From Thermoplasmatota archaeon (GTDB taxonomy: Archaea; Thermoplasmatota; Penumbrarchaeia; JASLWR01), in NCBI GenBank assembly GCA_030740765.1, contig JASLWR010000017.1:1-56801 (forward strand): a stretch of 56,801 bases of DNA, in the 5' to 3' direction. Shown here piece by piece: positions 1 to 9,428 of the stretch. The notes beneath the pieces are model-generated. The model searched no databases. It had not been told where the DNA came from and saw nothing but the letters and a program-made list of their open reading frames with translations. Every line of letters begins with the position of its first letter. Position 1 is the stretch's first letter. The position numbers were made by a program, and so were the translations under genes.

Positions 1-279
1 ACACCGTTCGTAACAACTGTAGCACCCGGAACAGAGCCATATGAACTCGCTACTTAGCACTTCCTCCTTCATACCCAGCAGGACCATCCTTATGATCCTT
101 CGAGGATTGTAGCTATCATTGACGGATAGAACAGGACAGATGGCGGCACAGGTCCCGCACGCAAAACATTTCTTGATGTTCTCTCCGCCGGGTTCCTTTG
201 CCACCATGTGCTTGAAATCAGGATCCAGATCATCCATGGAAACAGATTCTTCTGGTGCTGAATCTTCTTTATTTGACAT
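1..279 (-). CDS. hdrC: Heterodisulfide reductase subunit C, N-terminal part (runs off the left edge)
   Basis: The first 93 codons are present; the rest lies outside the window. HdrC is an iron-sulfur subunit that passes electrons to HdrB in heterodisulfide reductase or related Hdr-like complexes in the cytoplasm. Visible features are a first 4Fe-4S motif (CFACGTCAAICPV), the family segment NPRRIIRMVLLG, and the start of the second cluster motif (WLCSGCYSCYERC) at the window edge. The ATG at 279 is preceded by GAGAGGG at a good distance. HdrB would normally follow downstream, which cannot be seen here. The family is clear; whether the complex serves methanogenesis or another Hdr-type electron transfer is unknown. 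Confidence 0.9.
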   Translation of the reverse strand, partial: MSNKEDSAPEESVSMDDLDPDFKHMVAKEPGGENIKKCFACGTCAAICPVLSVNDSYNPRRIIRMVLLGMKEEVLSSEFIWLCSGCYSCYERC

Positions 280-809
280 TATCATTCCCTCTCTTCGTGT
301 GATTCATTTATTACTTTTATGTATTATGCTAAAAATTCAATCTCAATCCGTCTTCAAATTTCACTTTTGCATGCTTATATAAAATAATCAGGAAAATATT
401 TTAACTCAAACAAGCCCGTTTTCCCCATGTTAATAAAATATTAATTTTCAGTTTTTCTTTCTTTTTCAGATAATAATTCTGGGAGTTTTTCATACCGTTT
501 GACTTAACAATTGTGAATTGGAAGCGCGTATTTATATTTTATTCATCTGTCAAGAACCGGAATCAGGACTGTGCAGGCTTTTCGTAATTCCGTCCAATTT
601 GATTGTGGAAAACCTTGCGAAAATACATTCTCCCTCCATTTCCCGGTTCTGTTTTCTTATGAGAAAAATCCGAAGGATAACGTCCCTGGGATGCAGGAGT
701 ATTTCTAATCCGCTGGAACGAAATGGGCATCGAATCCAGACTGTACAGTAGTAGGCAGGATCAGAAAAATATCCGATTGTTCAAAACGCAAGCATCGACT
801 TAAAAAAAA
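280..809. other. Intergenic region upstream of hdrC
   Basis: About 530 bases without a supported gene. It is AT-rich next to hdrC, with a TATA-like stretch near 310-330 that would serve hdrC on the minus strand. A 77-codon plus-strand frame at 518-751 starts with TTG, has no ribosome binding site and resembles no family, so it is not called. Confidence 0.5.
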
Positions 810-2258
810 TCATTCCATTTTTAGAAAAAACTCCTTATAAGCCTTGTAAGTGTAATATATATCCGCCTTGGATGAGAGTTCGAAGGGTGAATGCATGCTA
901 ACCAGCGCCGGACCCGCATCAAGAACGTCCATGTTGTGCAGCGCCAGGAACTTGGCCACGGTTCCCCCGCCACCCTCGTCTATCTTCCCAAGTTCAGCCG
1001 GTTGCCAAGGTATCTTTGCATCGTTCAGGATCCGTCTTACCTTCGCGACAAACTCCGCCGAAGCCTCGCTTGAATTGTATTTGCCCCCTGAACCGGTATA
1101 CTTCGTCACCACGATCCCCTTTCCCAGTACCGCAGCGTTCTGTTTCTCGTGCACGTCCTTGAACATGGGATTAATCGCTCCGTTCACGTCTGCCGAAAGA
1201 GCATAGGACCGCTCGAGGGACCGCCTCAACTCGATATCGCGATATCCACCGTCTAGCTTTTCCATAACCTCACCAACGGCGTTCAGCAGAAATCTAGATT
1301 TCACGCCGGTGGGACCATCGCTGCCCACCTCTTCCCTGTCGAACAGTATGCACGCAGCGGTCCTTTCCGGTATCTTCTTTCCCATTTCGAGGATGGCCAT
1401 CACGGAAGTATAGGCGCATATCCTGTCGTCCTGCCCGTAAGCTCCCACCAATGAGCGATCCAAACCAACATCCCTTGCGGGACCCGCCGGCACCACTTCC
1501 AGTTCCGCCGATACAAAGTCTTCCTCGGTCATCCCGTACCGGTCGTTCAGCTCCTTCAGCACTGTCAATTTTATTTTGTACTTGGCATTCTCGTCATCCA
1601 GGGGTCTCGAGCCTACTATCACCCTCAGTTCCTCCCCCTTGATACCCTCGCGCAACGTTCGCCGGTTCTGTTTTGCAGCGAGATGCGGCAAGAGGTCCGG
1701 GATGACAATTACCGGATCGTCCTTCTTCTCACCGATATCTATCTCAATTTGCTTCCCGTCCATCCGCACTACCTTCCCGTGTAGCGCCATTGGAACGTTC
1801 ACCCATTGGTATTTCTTGATTCCCCCATAATAATGGGTCTTGAAAAGAGCGATCTGCGAGTCAGCGTCTTCCGCCAGTGGCGAGGGTTTCAGATCCAGGC
1901 GGGGTGCGTCCACGTGTGCTGCAATTAAGTTCAACCCTTCGGCCAGCGGCTTCTTTCCTACCCGGAAAAGCATGATGTTCTTGTGACGGTTCTTTATGTA
2001 GACGCGATCCCCGGGAGAGATGTTTTTTATTTGCGATACTTCTCGGAATCCTTCATTCCGCGCGAGCTTCTCGGCGTATGCCACGGACTGGGCCTCCGTC
2101 TTACATTTTGAAAGAAACTCCTTGTAACCTCGCGAGAACGAATAACATTTCTTAATGTCCTTCTTATTGATCCCTTCCCAGATCGATTTTGGCGTGAACG
2201 AGAGTTTTTTCTCAAGTTCCGACTCTTCCTTCTTTTTGCTTTTTTTCTTCTTTGCCAT
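810..2258 (-). CDS. M18-family metalloaminopeptidase (aspartyl aminopeptidase type)
   Basis: A 482-residue cytoplasmic peptidase expected to remove N-terminal, often acidic, residues from peptides with a two-zinc centre. Family motifs are all present: HVDAPRLDLKP (His115, Asp117), GQDDRICAYTS (Asp277-278), DREEVGSDGPTG (the catalytic/metal Glu pair 309-310), SADVNGAINP and a late SMHSPFELSS histidine segment. Length is normal for M18. The N-terminus is a Lys-rich run (residues 3-10) that may be a disordered tail. No signal peptide. It stands alone: parB upstream is separated by about 220 bases. The family assignment is firm; substrate preference is inferred from the family only. Confidence 0.93.
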   Translation of the reverse strand: MAKKKKSKKKEESELEKKLSFTPKSIWEGINKKDIKKCYSFSRGYKEFLSKCKTEAQSVAYAEKLARNEGFREVSQIKNISPGDRVYIKNRHKNIMLFRVGKKPLAEGLNLIAAHVDAPRLDLKPSPLAEDADSQIALFKTHYYGGIKKYQWVNVPMALHGKVVRMDGKQIEIDIGEKKDDPVIVIPDLLPHLAAKQNRRTLREGIKGEELRVIVGSRPLDDENAKYKIKLTVLKELNDRYGMTEEDFVSAELEVVPAGPARDVGLDRSLVGAYGQDDRICAYTSVMAILEMGKKIPERTAACILFDREEVGSDGPTGVKSRFLLNAVGEVMEKLDGGYRDIELRRSLERSYALSADVNGAINPMFKDVHEKQNAAVLGKGIVVTKYTGSGGKYNSSEASAEFVAKVRRILNDAKIPWQPAELGKIDEGGGGTVAKFLALHNMDVLDAGPALVSMHSPFELSSKADIYYTYKAYKEFFLKME

Positions 2259-2477
2259 TCCTTCTTCCCCCGGGTGTATGATATATTTTCATAAAGTAAA
2301 ATACCTGGCCGAGAGCTCATTTTACTCGTCTGGCCATGCCGATATCAGCACTCAAGATCCTCGTCATCACCATTGGTTCGGTAAGGGTGTATCATCATCT
2401 ACGGCATGAATTGAAAATTCACTATTAATCACCCACAGAAAGGTGTCCGTGGGTTTCCTGCGGATGGACCACGGGCG

Positions 2478-3464
2478 CTATTCTCCTTCCAACTCCTTCA
2501 GCAGCTCCTGGCAGTGATCCCTGATGCTTTTTATGTACTCCACGGCCCGATTCCTGGTCCTATTGTCCTTTATGGTCCTTATGCTTCCGGTTGTCCACCA
2601 CCGGACGTTGTCCCACATCTCCTTGTAGACCACCATTCGCTCCCTGTCCCGTGCGTCCTCCCTTCGCACCACTACCGTTTCTCTTTTACTGTCCGATTTC
2701 TCGCCGGACTGTTCCATTTTGATATCGATCTTTTTCAGCTTCTCCCTGGCCTTTTTCTGTAGAGACAGTTTCTCGATGAGCTTATCCTCATCCCCTTCCG
2801 ATATGCCCACATCTATGAGTCGCTTTGCGTCGGAGATGTCAACCTTTTCTTCCACAATGGCCTTCCTCAATTTCTCCGGGGCCTTTTTCAGTATCCGTAC
2901 CTTCTTTTCTGGCTCGTGTTTGCTGATCTCTCCCTTCTCGAGCTTATCTAGCAACCATTGGCGTGTGGTATCGTCCAGTCCCCTTGTCTTCGTGATGTCC
3001 CGCGTGGTGATGGTATCGCCACGGTGAAGCTTGTCTCGGTCCTTCTTTGCCGAGATGTAGGCGCCAACCGTTCCCTTGGTCAATCCCAGCCTGCTTGCCA
3101 ATTCGCTATTTCTGTAACTCCCCATTTCCTTTATTTGGAATAACATGTTCTCCCGCTCGACCGAGGTCAGGTCCTCTCTCATCCAGTTCTCTATGAGACT
3201 TTTTTCGGCGGCCTCTATGTCACTTTCTATCTTCCAGATTATCGCCGGAATTAGTTTTTTCTTGAGATGACTGAAGGCTCTCCAGCGCCGTTCACCTGCT
3301 ATGATCTCGTAATTTTTCCCCTGGGTTCTCACAACAATTGGTTCCAATAGCCCCTGGGCCGCAATGCTCTTGGCCAATTCCAGAATGCGGTCTTTTGGAA
3401 AGCTCTCCCTGGGCTGGGCGGGATTTGGCTTAATAAGTTCCATCTTTATTTCTTCGAATTTCAT
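2478..3464 (-). CDS. ParB/RepB/Spo0J-family DNA-binding protein
   Basis: A 328-residue ParB-like protein. Residues 1-95 form the ParB N-terminal (CTP-binding) domain with the C-box-like motif AGERRWRA near residue 58 and an Asn-Pro-x-Gln-Pro-Arg start (NPAQPRESF). A helix-turn-helix follows at about 105-140 (SELASRLGLTKGTVGAYIS). The remaining half is highly charged, with Lys/Glu-rich helices and a tail rich in Trp/Arg. ParB proteins bind centromere-like sites or act as transcriptional regulators. No parA is visible, so a chromosome segregation role is not established. The start is supported by AAGGTGATG upstream. The small gene at 3474-3698 lies 9 bases upstream on the same strand and is probably co-transcribed. 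Confidence 0.88.
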   Translation of the reverse strand: MKFEEIKMELIKPNPAQPRESFPKDRILELAKSIAAQGLLEPIVVRTQGKNYEIIAGERRWRAFSHLKKKLIPAIIWKIESDIEAAEKSLIENWMREDLTSVERENMLFQIKEMGSYRNSELASRLGLTKGTVGAYISAKKDRDKLHRGDTITTRDITKTRGLDDTTRQWLLDKLEKGEISKHEPEKKVRILKKAPEKLRKAIVEEKVDISDAKRLIDVGISEGDEDKLIEKLSLQKKAREKLKKIDIKMEQSGEKSDSKRETVVVRREDARDRERMVVYKEMWDNVRWWTTGSIRTIKDNRTRNRAVEYIKSIRDHCQELLKELEGE

Positions 3465-3473
3465 ATCATCACC

Positions 3474-3698
3474 TTACAATTTTACGATCTGGGCGGCTAT
3501 CTCGCTCCAGCTTACAGTCTTTGCAGTCATTTTCTCCCCTCTGATCTCCACCAGCATCAAATCTATTTCGTCCGTTTCCTTGTTTTCTTGCATTAGTTCC
3601 TTTATTCTTATGACCGATTCCCTGAACACGTTGTACAGCGTGATTTCCTCGTCGGTCTGAAGCACCCAAAATCGGTTGTTGTCAAGCTTCATTTCCAT
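3474..3698 (-). CDS. Small conserved-looking protein co-transcribed with the ParB-like gene
   Basis: A 74-residue acidic protein not recognised as a known family. The ATG at 3698 is chosen over longer frames because GGAGGCGGG (3703-3711) sits 4 bases upstream. The sequence opens with a strand-like segment (KLDNNRFWVLQTDEEITLYN), followed by a helix and a second strand (EIDLMLVEIRGEKMTAKTVSW), suggesting a compact alpha/beta fold. It lies 9 bases before the ParB-like gene, so the two are probably one transcript; a partner or modulator role is inference only. Confidence 0.65.
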   Translation of the reverse strand: MEMKLDNNRFWVLQTDEEITLYNVFRESVIRIKELMQENKETDEIDLMLVEIRGEKMTAKTVSWSEIAAQIVKL

Positions 3699-3939
3699 GA
3701 TTCCCGCCTCCGTTACACACAACTGAATTATCGTATTTTAAGATTGTCTCCCAAATAGAATTGCACCGATTATCCAGGGGAAATTTGTCTTTTGAGACGG
3801 TTGAAAACATTTATAAAATCATATCAAATTCCAACCTTTTTCATGAAGATGCTTAATATCCAATTTATTTCACTCTATTCAGATTATTTTTTAGTTAGCT
3901 GTTTCCGTATTTGGGTATCTAACAATCATAATCGATTAT

Positions 3940-4135
3940 ATTCAGCGGTATCTGCGCCCTCGGGGATGTTCCCCCCTACGGGCGATATCGGGAACATTGT
4001 CAAGCTGCGAATCTTGATGAATCAAAGATACCTCCAGTCCTCTCAAGGCGTAACTTGAAAGGCTTCGAATTATTTTCGAAACTTGACCGCAATATTGCGG
4101 GCAAGTCCGACTAGCCGTAAGGGTAGTCGAGATTC
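3940..4135. repeat. Structured intergenic element made of several hairpins
   Basis: The ~500-base gap before the GLUG gene has no gene. From 3957 on it contains a CCCTCGG (3957-3963) followed by CCCTACGGG (3974-3982), a module seen inverted at 51383-51411. After it come a near-perfect 26-base inverted repeat at 4081-4106 centred on CCGCAATATTGCGG, and a 6-bp stem CGACTA/TAGTCG (4108-4113 with 4124-4129). The rest of the gap (3740-3940) is AT-rich and featureless. The element could be a structured RNA leader, a MITE-like repeat or a termination region; the sequence does not decide. Confidence 0.5.
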
Positions 4136-4207
4136 GCACCATTGAAAATATATATGATGAAAACCTTATTTTACAATGAATCACGCCACAATCATCATGG
4201 AGTTACT

Positions 4208-7200
4208 ATGTATTCCAAGAGAACAGTTACTCTGGCATTGACTTTGCTCCTTCTCTTTTCCTATTGTATCATCGGTTTTAATCCAACTCCAACAGAGAAA
4301 AGGGAAGCATGCCTGTCTAATCGCGTCGTGCGGAGTAAAAATGATCCATACATCAGAACCAGATTCGCAGGCGGGAATGGGACTGAAGATGATCCTTATC
4401 AGATTTCGAATGTATCACAGTTGCAGGATATGAATCTGGACCTGTTTGCGAATTATACATTGGTTAATGATATTAATGCATCCGAGACGATAGAGTGGAA
4501 TAATGGTAAAGGTTTCGAGCCGATCGCAAGGGATACCGATCCTTTTAAATTAGCCTTCAAAGGAATAAAATTCACAGGAAATTTGGATGGAAACGGACAC
4601 AACATTACCGGATTATTCATCGACCGTCCTGATGAGAATTACGTTGGGTTGTTCGGATTTATCTACGATGGCGCAACCATCGGTAATCTAAGTATGGAAT
4701 ATAATAATATCCGTGGTTCATCTTATGTCGGTGGGATAGTGGGACGGAATAACAAAAGCACAGTCGAGAACTGCCATACTGGGGGCAATATCAGCGGTAT
4801 TAGTTATGTCGGTGGGATTGTAGGATATAACGTCATGGGTATAATCAAGAACTGTTACGTTACCAGCAATGTTAGCGGTCCATCGGATGTCGGAGGATTA
4901 GTGGGACTGAACTACTACAGCGCGGTCAAGGACTGCTATGCTACCGGTAATATTAGCGGTTTTGGTCATGTCGGTGGCCTCGTGGGATGGAACTTCAACA
5001 GCACGGTGGAAAAATGCTACGCTACAGGTTATGTCACAGGGGATGATTGCGTTGGTGGTCTTGTGGGAAGGACATTCGACGGTACGGTGGAGAAATGCTA
5101 CGCCAACGGCAATGTCCGAGGATATAGGGATGTCGGTGGGATGGTAGGGCATAACGATGGTATTACCATTGAGGGCAGCCATGCCATCGGCAATGTCAAC
5201 GGTTTTGTTCATGTCGGCGGATTCGTGGGGCAAAACTCCGGCGGTGTGGTAAAGAACTGCTATACCACCGGCAATGTCAACGGTTCTGATCATGTCGGCG
5301 GATTCATGGGGCAGAACTCCGGCGACGTGGTAAAGAACTGCTATACCACCGGCAATGTCAGCGGAGAAGAGAATGTTGGTGGGTTAGTGGGAAAGACCGA
5401 TAACGACAATTTGTTGGAAAACTCACATTATAATATAGATTCAGTTCTGATAAACGGAAGACATCTGGTTACCATTGGTGGACTTTACAATGCGCAGTAT
5501 GATGACTGGTTCACCAATGGTCTCGTACTGGACATTGCAGACTACCACGCCACCCTAGTGGCCTATAGGGACGGTTATATGATCAAGGAGGTCCAGGGCT
5601 TCAAGGATCTTCTGGGTTTTGTCGATAATGCAGGTCTTCGGTTCCGGCTTGGTGCCGATATAGACCTCACCACGGTGCCGGGCCTGCATATACCTTTTTT
5701 TTCGGCTGGGGAGTTCAACGGCTCGGGGCATATTATATCCAATTTGAATATGGATCATCCATTTGCATCCGATGTTGGCATGTTTGGATATATTCACAAT
5801 TACACTGTTATCGAGAATTTACGTGTTTTCGGTTTCAATATCAACGGTTCTGATCATATCGGTGGCCTAGTTGGATGGAACGACGGGGGCAAGTTGTCGA
5901 ACTGTTCAACCATGGGCAATGTCACTGGAGATGAAGATGTCGGTGGGATCGTTGGATACAATGTCGGTGGCACGATCAAGAATTGTTCATCCATGGGTGC
6001 CATCAGCGGTTTGGAGCGGGTCGGTGGACTAGTGGGATATAATGGATATGGTGGTACGGTGGAGAACTGCTACGCTAGGGGCAATGTCATTGGAGAAGAG
6101 AATGTCGGTGGGATAGTGGGAGACAATGGATTCATAGTGCAGAATTGCTCTGCGACTGTCAAAGTTAGCGGAAATCTGAGTGTTGGTGGACTCGTAGGAT
6201 GGAACCGGGATCTGGTACGGAACTGCTACGCTGCAGGCAATGTGACTGGAGATGAGAGTACTGGTGGATTAGTCGGATTGAACGACGACTATGGAATGAT
6301 AAATATCTGCAACGCGACAGGTAATGTGACAGGAGGTCTATATGTCGGTGGTTTCGTTGGAAATAATAGGGGAATAGTTGGGAATTGCTACGCAACAGGC
6401 TATGTAACGAGTGACGGTGATGATATCGGCGGACTGGTGGGACTAAACCGGAAGATGGTGCGGAACTGCTATGCAACAGGAAATGTAATTGGAGGTGAGG
6501 ATGTAGGCGGACTGGTGGGAAGAGGCTCGGGGACGATTAAGAACTGCTATTCAACAGGAAATGTGACTGGAGATGTTAATGTCGGCGGGCTCGTGGGATC
6601 CAATTCGGGTGGAATTGAAGAGTACAGTTTCTGGGATACCGAAATTTCAGGTCAATTAAACAGCAGTAAAGGTAAAGGAAAGGCTACTCTTGAGATGATG
6701 ACAAAAAGTACTTTCACAGAGGCGGGTTGGGATTTCGATACCATCTGGGCGATCAACGAATATGTCGATTACCCCCATCTTCAATGGGAACAAAGACCAA
6801 ATATTGAGGCCGATGACTCGGATAATGACAGCATCCCGGATATCATCGACGATTTTCCAAATAATCCAGCTGCTTCTTTTGATACCGATAGGGACGGCTC
6901 ACCAGATAGATGGAATCCTGGAATGAACGAAACAAATTCAACCACCGGATTACATCTGGATGCATTCCCTCTAGATCCCGCGGCATCCCTTGACACTGAC
7001 GGTGACGGTATTCCCGATAAATGGAACCCCGGAATGAACCATAGTGATTCAACATCGAATCCTCCATTAGAACTGGATATTTACCCAAACGATCCGAATA
7101 ACAAGTCGCCAGATGACGATAACACTGAAAACCCAACCGACAGTAGTTCAAAGACCTGGATTTGGATTTCGTTGGGCATAGTGGCTGTAATATTGATCGC

Positions 7201-7297
7201 GCTTTTTATTGCGTTATCTGTCCGGAGTAAAAGGAAGTCACCCGAAAATGAAGTAAAAGATGATCTTGGTAGAGTTGAACGAAGTGATGATAAATAG
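4208..7297 (+). CDS. GLUG-repeat surface protein with C-terminal membrane anchor
   Basis: A secreted protein of about 1,029 residues. The ATG at 4208 follows GGAG at 4199-4202 and gives a clean signal peptide (VTLALTLLLLFSYCIIGF). About 19 tandem GLUG units of 25-28 residues follow, each of the pattern VGGLVGxNxxGxVxNCYxTGNVSG, in two blocks (about 4720-5410 and 5840-6610) split by a non-repeat segment. Two Asp-rich, calcium-binding-like motifs (DTDRDGSPDRWNPG and DTDGDGIPDKWNPG) precede an acidic linker, a transmembrane helix (WIWISLGIVAVILIALFIAL) and a short charged cytoplasmic tail. GLUG proteins are adhesin-like solenoids on the cell exterior; the ligand here is unknown. Many repeats carry one Cys, so adjacent repeats could be disulfide-linked. 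Confidence 0.88.
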   Translation: MYSKRTVTLALTLLLLFSYCIIGFNPTPTEKREACLSNRVVRSKNDPYIRTRFAGGNGTEDDPYQISNVSQLQDMNLDLFANYTLVNDINASETIEWNNGKGFEPIARDTDPFKLAFKGIKFTGNLDGNGHNITGLFIDRPDENYVGLFGFIYDGATIGNLSMEYNNIRGSSYVGGIVGRNNKSTVENCHTGGNISGISYVGGIVGYNVMGIIKNCYVTSNVSGPSDVGGLVGLNYYSAVKDCYATGNISGFGHVGGLVGWNFNSTVEKCYATGYVTGDDCVGGLVGRTFDGTVEKCYANGNVRGYRDVGGMVGHNDGITIEGSHAIGNVNGFVHVGGFVGQNSGGVVKNCYTTGNVNGSDHVGGFMGQNSGDVVKNCYTTGNVSGEENVGGLVGKTDNDNLLENSHYNIDSVLINGRHLVTIGGLYNAQYDDWFTNGLVLDIADYHATLVAYRDGYMIKEVQGFKDLLGFVDNAGLRFRLGADIDLTTVPGLHIPFFSAGEFNGSGHIISNLNMDHPFASDVGMFGYIHNYTVIENLRVFGFNINGSDHIGGLVGWNDGGKLSNCSTMGNVTGDEDVGGIVGYNVGGTIKNCSSMGAISGLERVGGLVGYNGYGGTVENCYARGNVIGEENVGGIVGDNGFIVQNCSATVKVSGNLSVGGLVGWNRDLVRNCYAAGNVTGDESTGGLVGLNDDYGMINICNATGNVTGGLYVGGFVGNNRGIVGNCYATGYVTSDGDDIGGLVGLNRKMVRNCYATGNVIGGEDVGGLVGRGSGTIKNCYSTGNVTGDVNVGGLVGSNSGGIEEYSFWDTEISGQLNSSKGKGKATLEMMTKSTFTEAGWDFDTIWAINEYVDYPHLQWEQRPNIEADDSDNDSIPDIIDDFPNNPAASFDTDRDGSPDRWNPGMNETNSTTGLHLDAFPLDPAASLDTDGDGIPDKWNPGMNHSDSTSNPPLELDIYPNDPNNKSPDDDNTENPTDSSSKTWIWISLGIVAVILIALFIALSVRSKRKSPENEVKDDLGRVERSDDK

Positions 7298-7355
7298 GAT
7301 ATTAACTTCGGCAGGCTAGGTTGGTGGCGAGTGCAGTCTATGGTATCAGAAAGTT

Positions 7356-7444
7356 CTTCTGCTGCCGCAGAAGTCGGGGGCAGAGCTCCTATTTTCTTTG
7401 TTTTTATTTTTGGGTCGGAGCTGCGTTTCTTACGTCGCAGCTCC
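7356..7444 (+). terminator. Two strong hairpins after the GLUG gene
   Basis: CTTCTGC-TGCC-GCAGAAG (7356-7373) and GGAGCTGCG/CGCAGCTCC (7417-7425 with 7436-7444), with a T-rich run (about 7391-7410) between them. They lie 60-150 bases after the stop codon at 7297. They may stop transcription or protect the 3' end; archaeal termination usually needs only the T-rich run, so the role of the stems is inferred. Confidence 0.4.
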
Positions 7445-7558
7445 TCTTTAGAAAGAAGCGAGGAGATAATAGATCCAAATTACTGATCCGGGATAACATC
7501 ACAATTTCATTCATATTTCCCCCTCCATCGCATGGAATATTTCGGCAAATAATTAATA

Positions 7559-8551
7559 GTGCCGAAGGACAATTCCCTCAGCATGGAAATCAAGGTACCG
7601 CCGGGGATGGAGGAGAATGCATTTTTTATTGTGCGCTACGGTGAGTTGGGTTTGAAATCCGGCCCGGTAATGAGAAGATTTCTCAACCGGCTTCGATCGA
7701 ACATGGAAAAGATGTTCCTTGATGCCAACATTGACTGTTACCTGAATTTCACCCGCGGCCGGTTCTATGCTTACCCTGGGGACCTTGTCAAGGGAGCCGA
7801 CATCCTTATGAAAACCTTCGGTGTGGTATCCATTTCCCCCGGAATTTCCCTTGATACTTCCCAAATGGACGATATCGCGGCTAAGGCGGTGGAATATTCA
7901 CACTGGCTTCTCACGAAAGGAAATAGTTTTGCAGTGAGGACAAGACGTGTGGGCAATCACCCCTACACTTCCCAAGATGTAAATGTCAGGGTAGGTTCGG
8001 AGATACTGAAGAATAATACCGAAAAAGATCTCAGTGTGAAACTTCGCTCACCCGACAAGATCCTGTATATCGAGATAAGGGATAACACCGCATTTTTCTA
8101 TCATCAGAAGATACAAGGACCCGGAGGGCTACCCCTGGGCGTCTCGGGAACTTCGGTCTGCGCCGTTGGGAATAAAGCGAGCCTGCTTGCCGCGTACCTG
8201 ATGATGAAAAGAGGAAACCGGCTGCACTTTTTCTACGTCCCGCAGATCTATAGGAAACCTCTGCCAATGGAAAAGGTGTTGGCATACTTTGGGAGATTCA
8301 TCCTTCGACCGGCTATGGTGGAAATAGTCGAAGCATCTCCAAAAGATATTTTCGGTATTTTGGATTCGGAGTGTTCCCTGAAAGGTGCCCGTGCCATGGT
8401 TCTCGGTTTCGATATGGATCGCTTCACGGAAATTATTGAAGAATACGGAGTTAAATCCACTGAGCACCCTGTGTTCTACCCGGTCATTGGTCTCTCGAAG
8501 GATATGATCAGTGAAATGTTCAGGGATACCGTACATGGGGAAAACCTATAA
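7559..8551 (+). CDS. ThiI-like THUMP protein with a degenerate PP-loop
   Basis: Homologous to ThiI, the tRNA 4-thiouridine sulfurtransferase. The N-terminus has the ThiI signature VRYGELGLKSG, followed by an NFLD/THUMP region (about residues 20-175) for tRNA binding and a PP-loop-type domain (about 180-330). The family motif SGGxDS is replaced by VGNKAS (203-208), although the surrounding GLPLG and AAYLMMKRG remain. The Asp and first Ser/second Gly needed for ATP binding are therefore lost, so adenylating activity is doubtful. No rhodanese domain. A GTG at 7559 gives the longest frame, but ATG at 7583 or 7607 also fits, and the family usually has only a few residues before VRYGE. A permease gene follows 18 bases downstream. 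Confidence 0.82.
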   Translation: MPKDNSLSMEIKVPPGMEENAFFIVRYGELGLKSGPVMRRFLNRLRSNMEKMFLDANIDCYLNFTRGRFYAYPGDLVKGADILMKTFGVVSISPGISLDTSQMDDIAAKAVEYSHWLLTKGNSFAVRTRRVGNHPYTSQDVNVRVGSEILKNNTEKDLSVKLRSPDKILYIEIRDNTAFFYHQKIQGPGGLPLGVSGTSVCAVGNKASLLAAYLMMKRGNRLHFFYVPQIYRKPLPMEKVLAYFGRFILRPAMVEIVEASPKDIFGILDSECSLKGARAMVLGFDMDRFTEIIEEYGVKSTEHPVFYPVIGLSKDMISEMFRDTVHGENL

Positions 8552-8569
8552 TTTATTTTCGAAAAATCA

Positions 8570-9280
8570 ATGAAAAAATGGGACGGGCGAAATATAATGA
8601 AGGATAAAAAAAAGTTCAATTTCAATGTATTCATTTACGTCTACAGAGGTTTTTCAGCAAAAAAGTTCAGGCACGGACTCACGGTTATAGGACTCACTCT
8701 TTCCATAACGTTCCTCATACTTGTTCTGTCCATGGCAAGGGGATTCACACTGGAGGTGGAGAGCAAGGTGTATAACACCATTGGTGAAGTAGATGATTCC
8801 ACAAAACCGGGTTTTGACAACCCGGGAAAGGAGGCCACCGAACTGGATCGGGAAGTACAGAAGACCATTATTCTGTGGCTCATAGTGACATCAGTTTTCA
8901 TCATGATCGCTTCAACGGCCATAATCTCGAATACAATGTACCTTTCAGTAAGGGAAAGACGGAAGGAGATCGGTATACTGAAGGCCGTAGGGCTCACCGA
9001 CATGCAGGTGGCCAAGATATTCATAATCGAATCCATATGGTTGTCTGTGTTGGCCTGGCTCATTGCCCTTTTTTCAGGGACCCTTCTTTCGGGTAACGTC
9101 TTCAATGCTATCTATATAAGAGGCAGCAGCCCCCTGTTCTTCTCACCCGCCAAGGCAATGCCCGAGATACTCTTGATTGCATTTATGATAACCATTATAG
9201 TCGGAGCATTATCCGCACTCTATCCTGCATTAAAAGCGGCGAGAATGGATCCGGTTTCGGCAATATCGCCTGGAGAATAA
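8570..9280 (+). CDS. Minimal FtsX/MacB-type ABC transporter permease
   Basis: A 236-residue membrane protein with four predicted helices: one near residues 36-56, then three in the C-terminal FtsX domain. The diagnostic cytoplasmic loop SVRERRKEIGILKAVG and the C-terminal signature SALYPALKAARMDPVSAI are present. In the usual MacB-like permease the first two helices are separated by about 200 extracytoplasmic residues; here only about 40 remain. No ATP-binding subunit is adjacent. It probably works with an ATPase encoded elsewhere, or is a reduced regulatory form. ATG at 8570 or 8597 could be the start; neither has a strong ribosome binding site. Confidence 0.8.
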   Translation: MKKWDGRNIMKDKKKFNFNVFIYVYRGFSAKKFRHGLTVIGLTLSITFLILVLSMARGFTLEVESKVYNTIGEVDDSTKPGFDNPGKEATELDREVQKTIILWLIVTSVFIMIASTAIISNTMYLSVRERRKEIGILKAVGLTDMQVAKIFIIESIWLSVLAWLIALFSGTLLSGNVFNAIYIRGSSPLFFSPAKAMPEILLIAFMITIIVGALSALYPALKAARMDPVSAISPGE

Positions 9281-9428
9281 AGGGTTTCATCCAGTGGATA
9301 TTTTGCGTGCAATTTTGACCAAAACCGATAAGTATAGTAGTACTAATTCGCCCTGATTGGAATTTATTGGGAAATGAACAATCCACATGTGGATAAATCA
9401 TGGTATCGAAAAATCGGAGGAAGCGCAA

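Noticed and set aside
3994-4007. 14-base match ACATTGTCAAGCTG with 51357-51370
   Set aside because: A match of this length is expected by chance in 57 kb; it is only mentioned because it adjoins the shared hairpin module.
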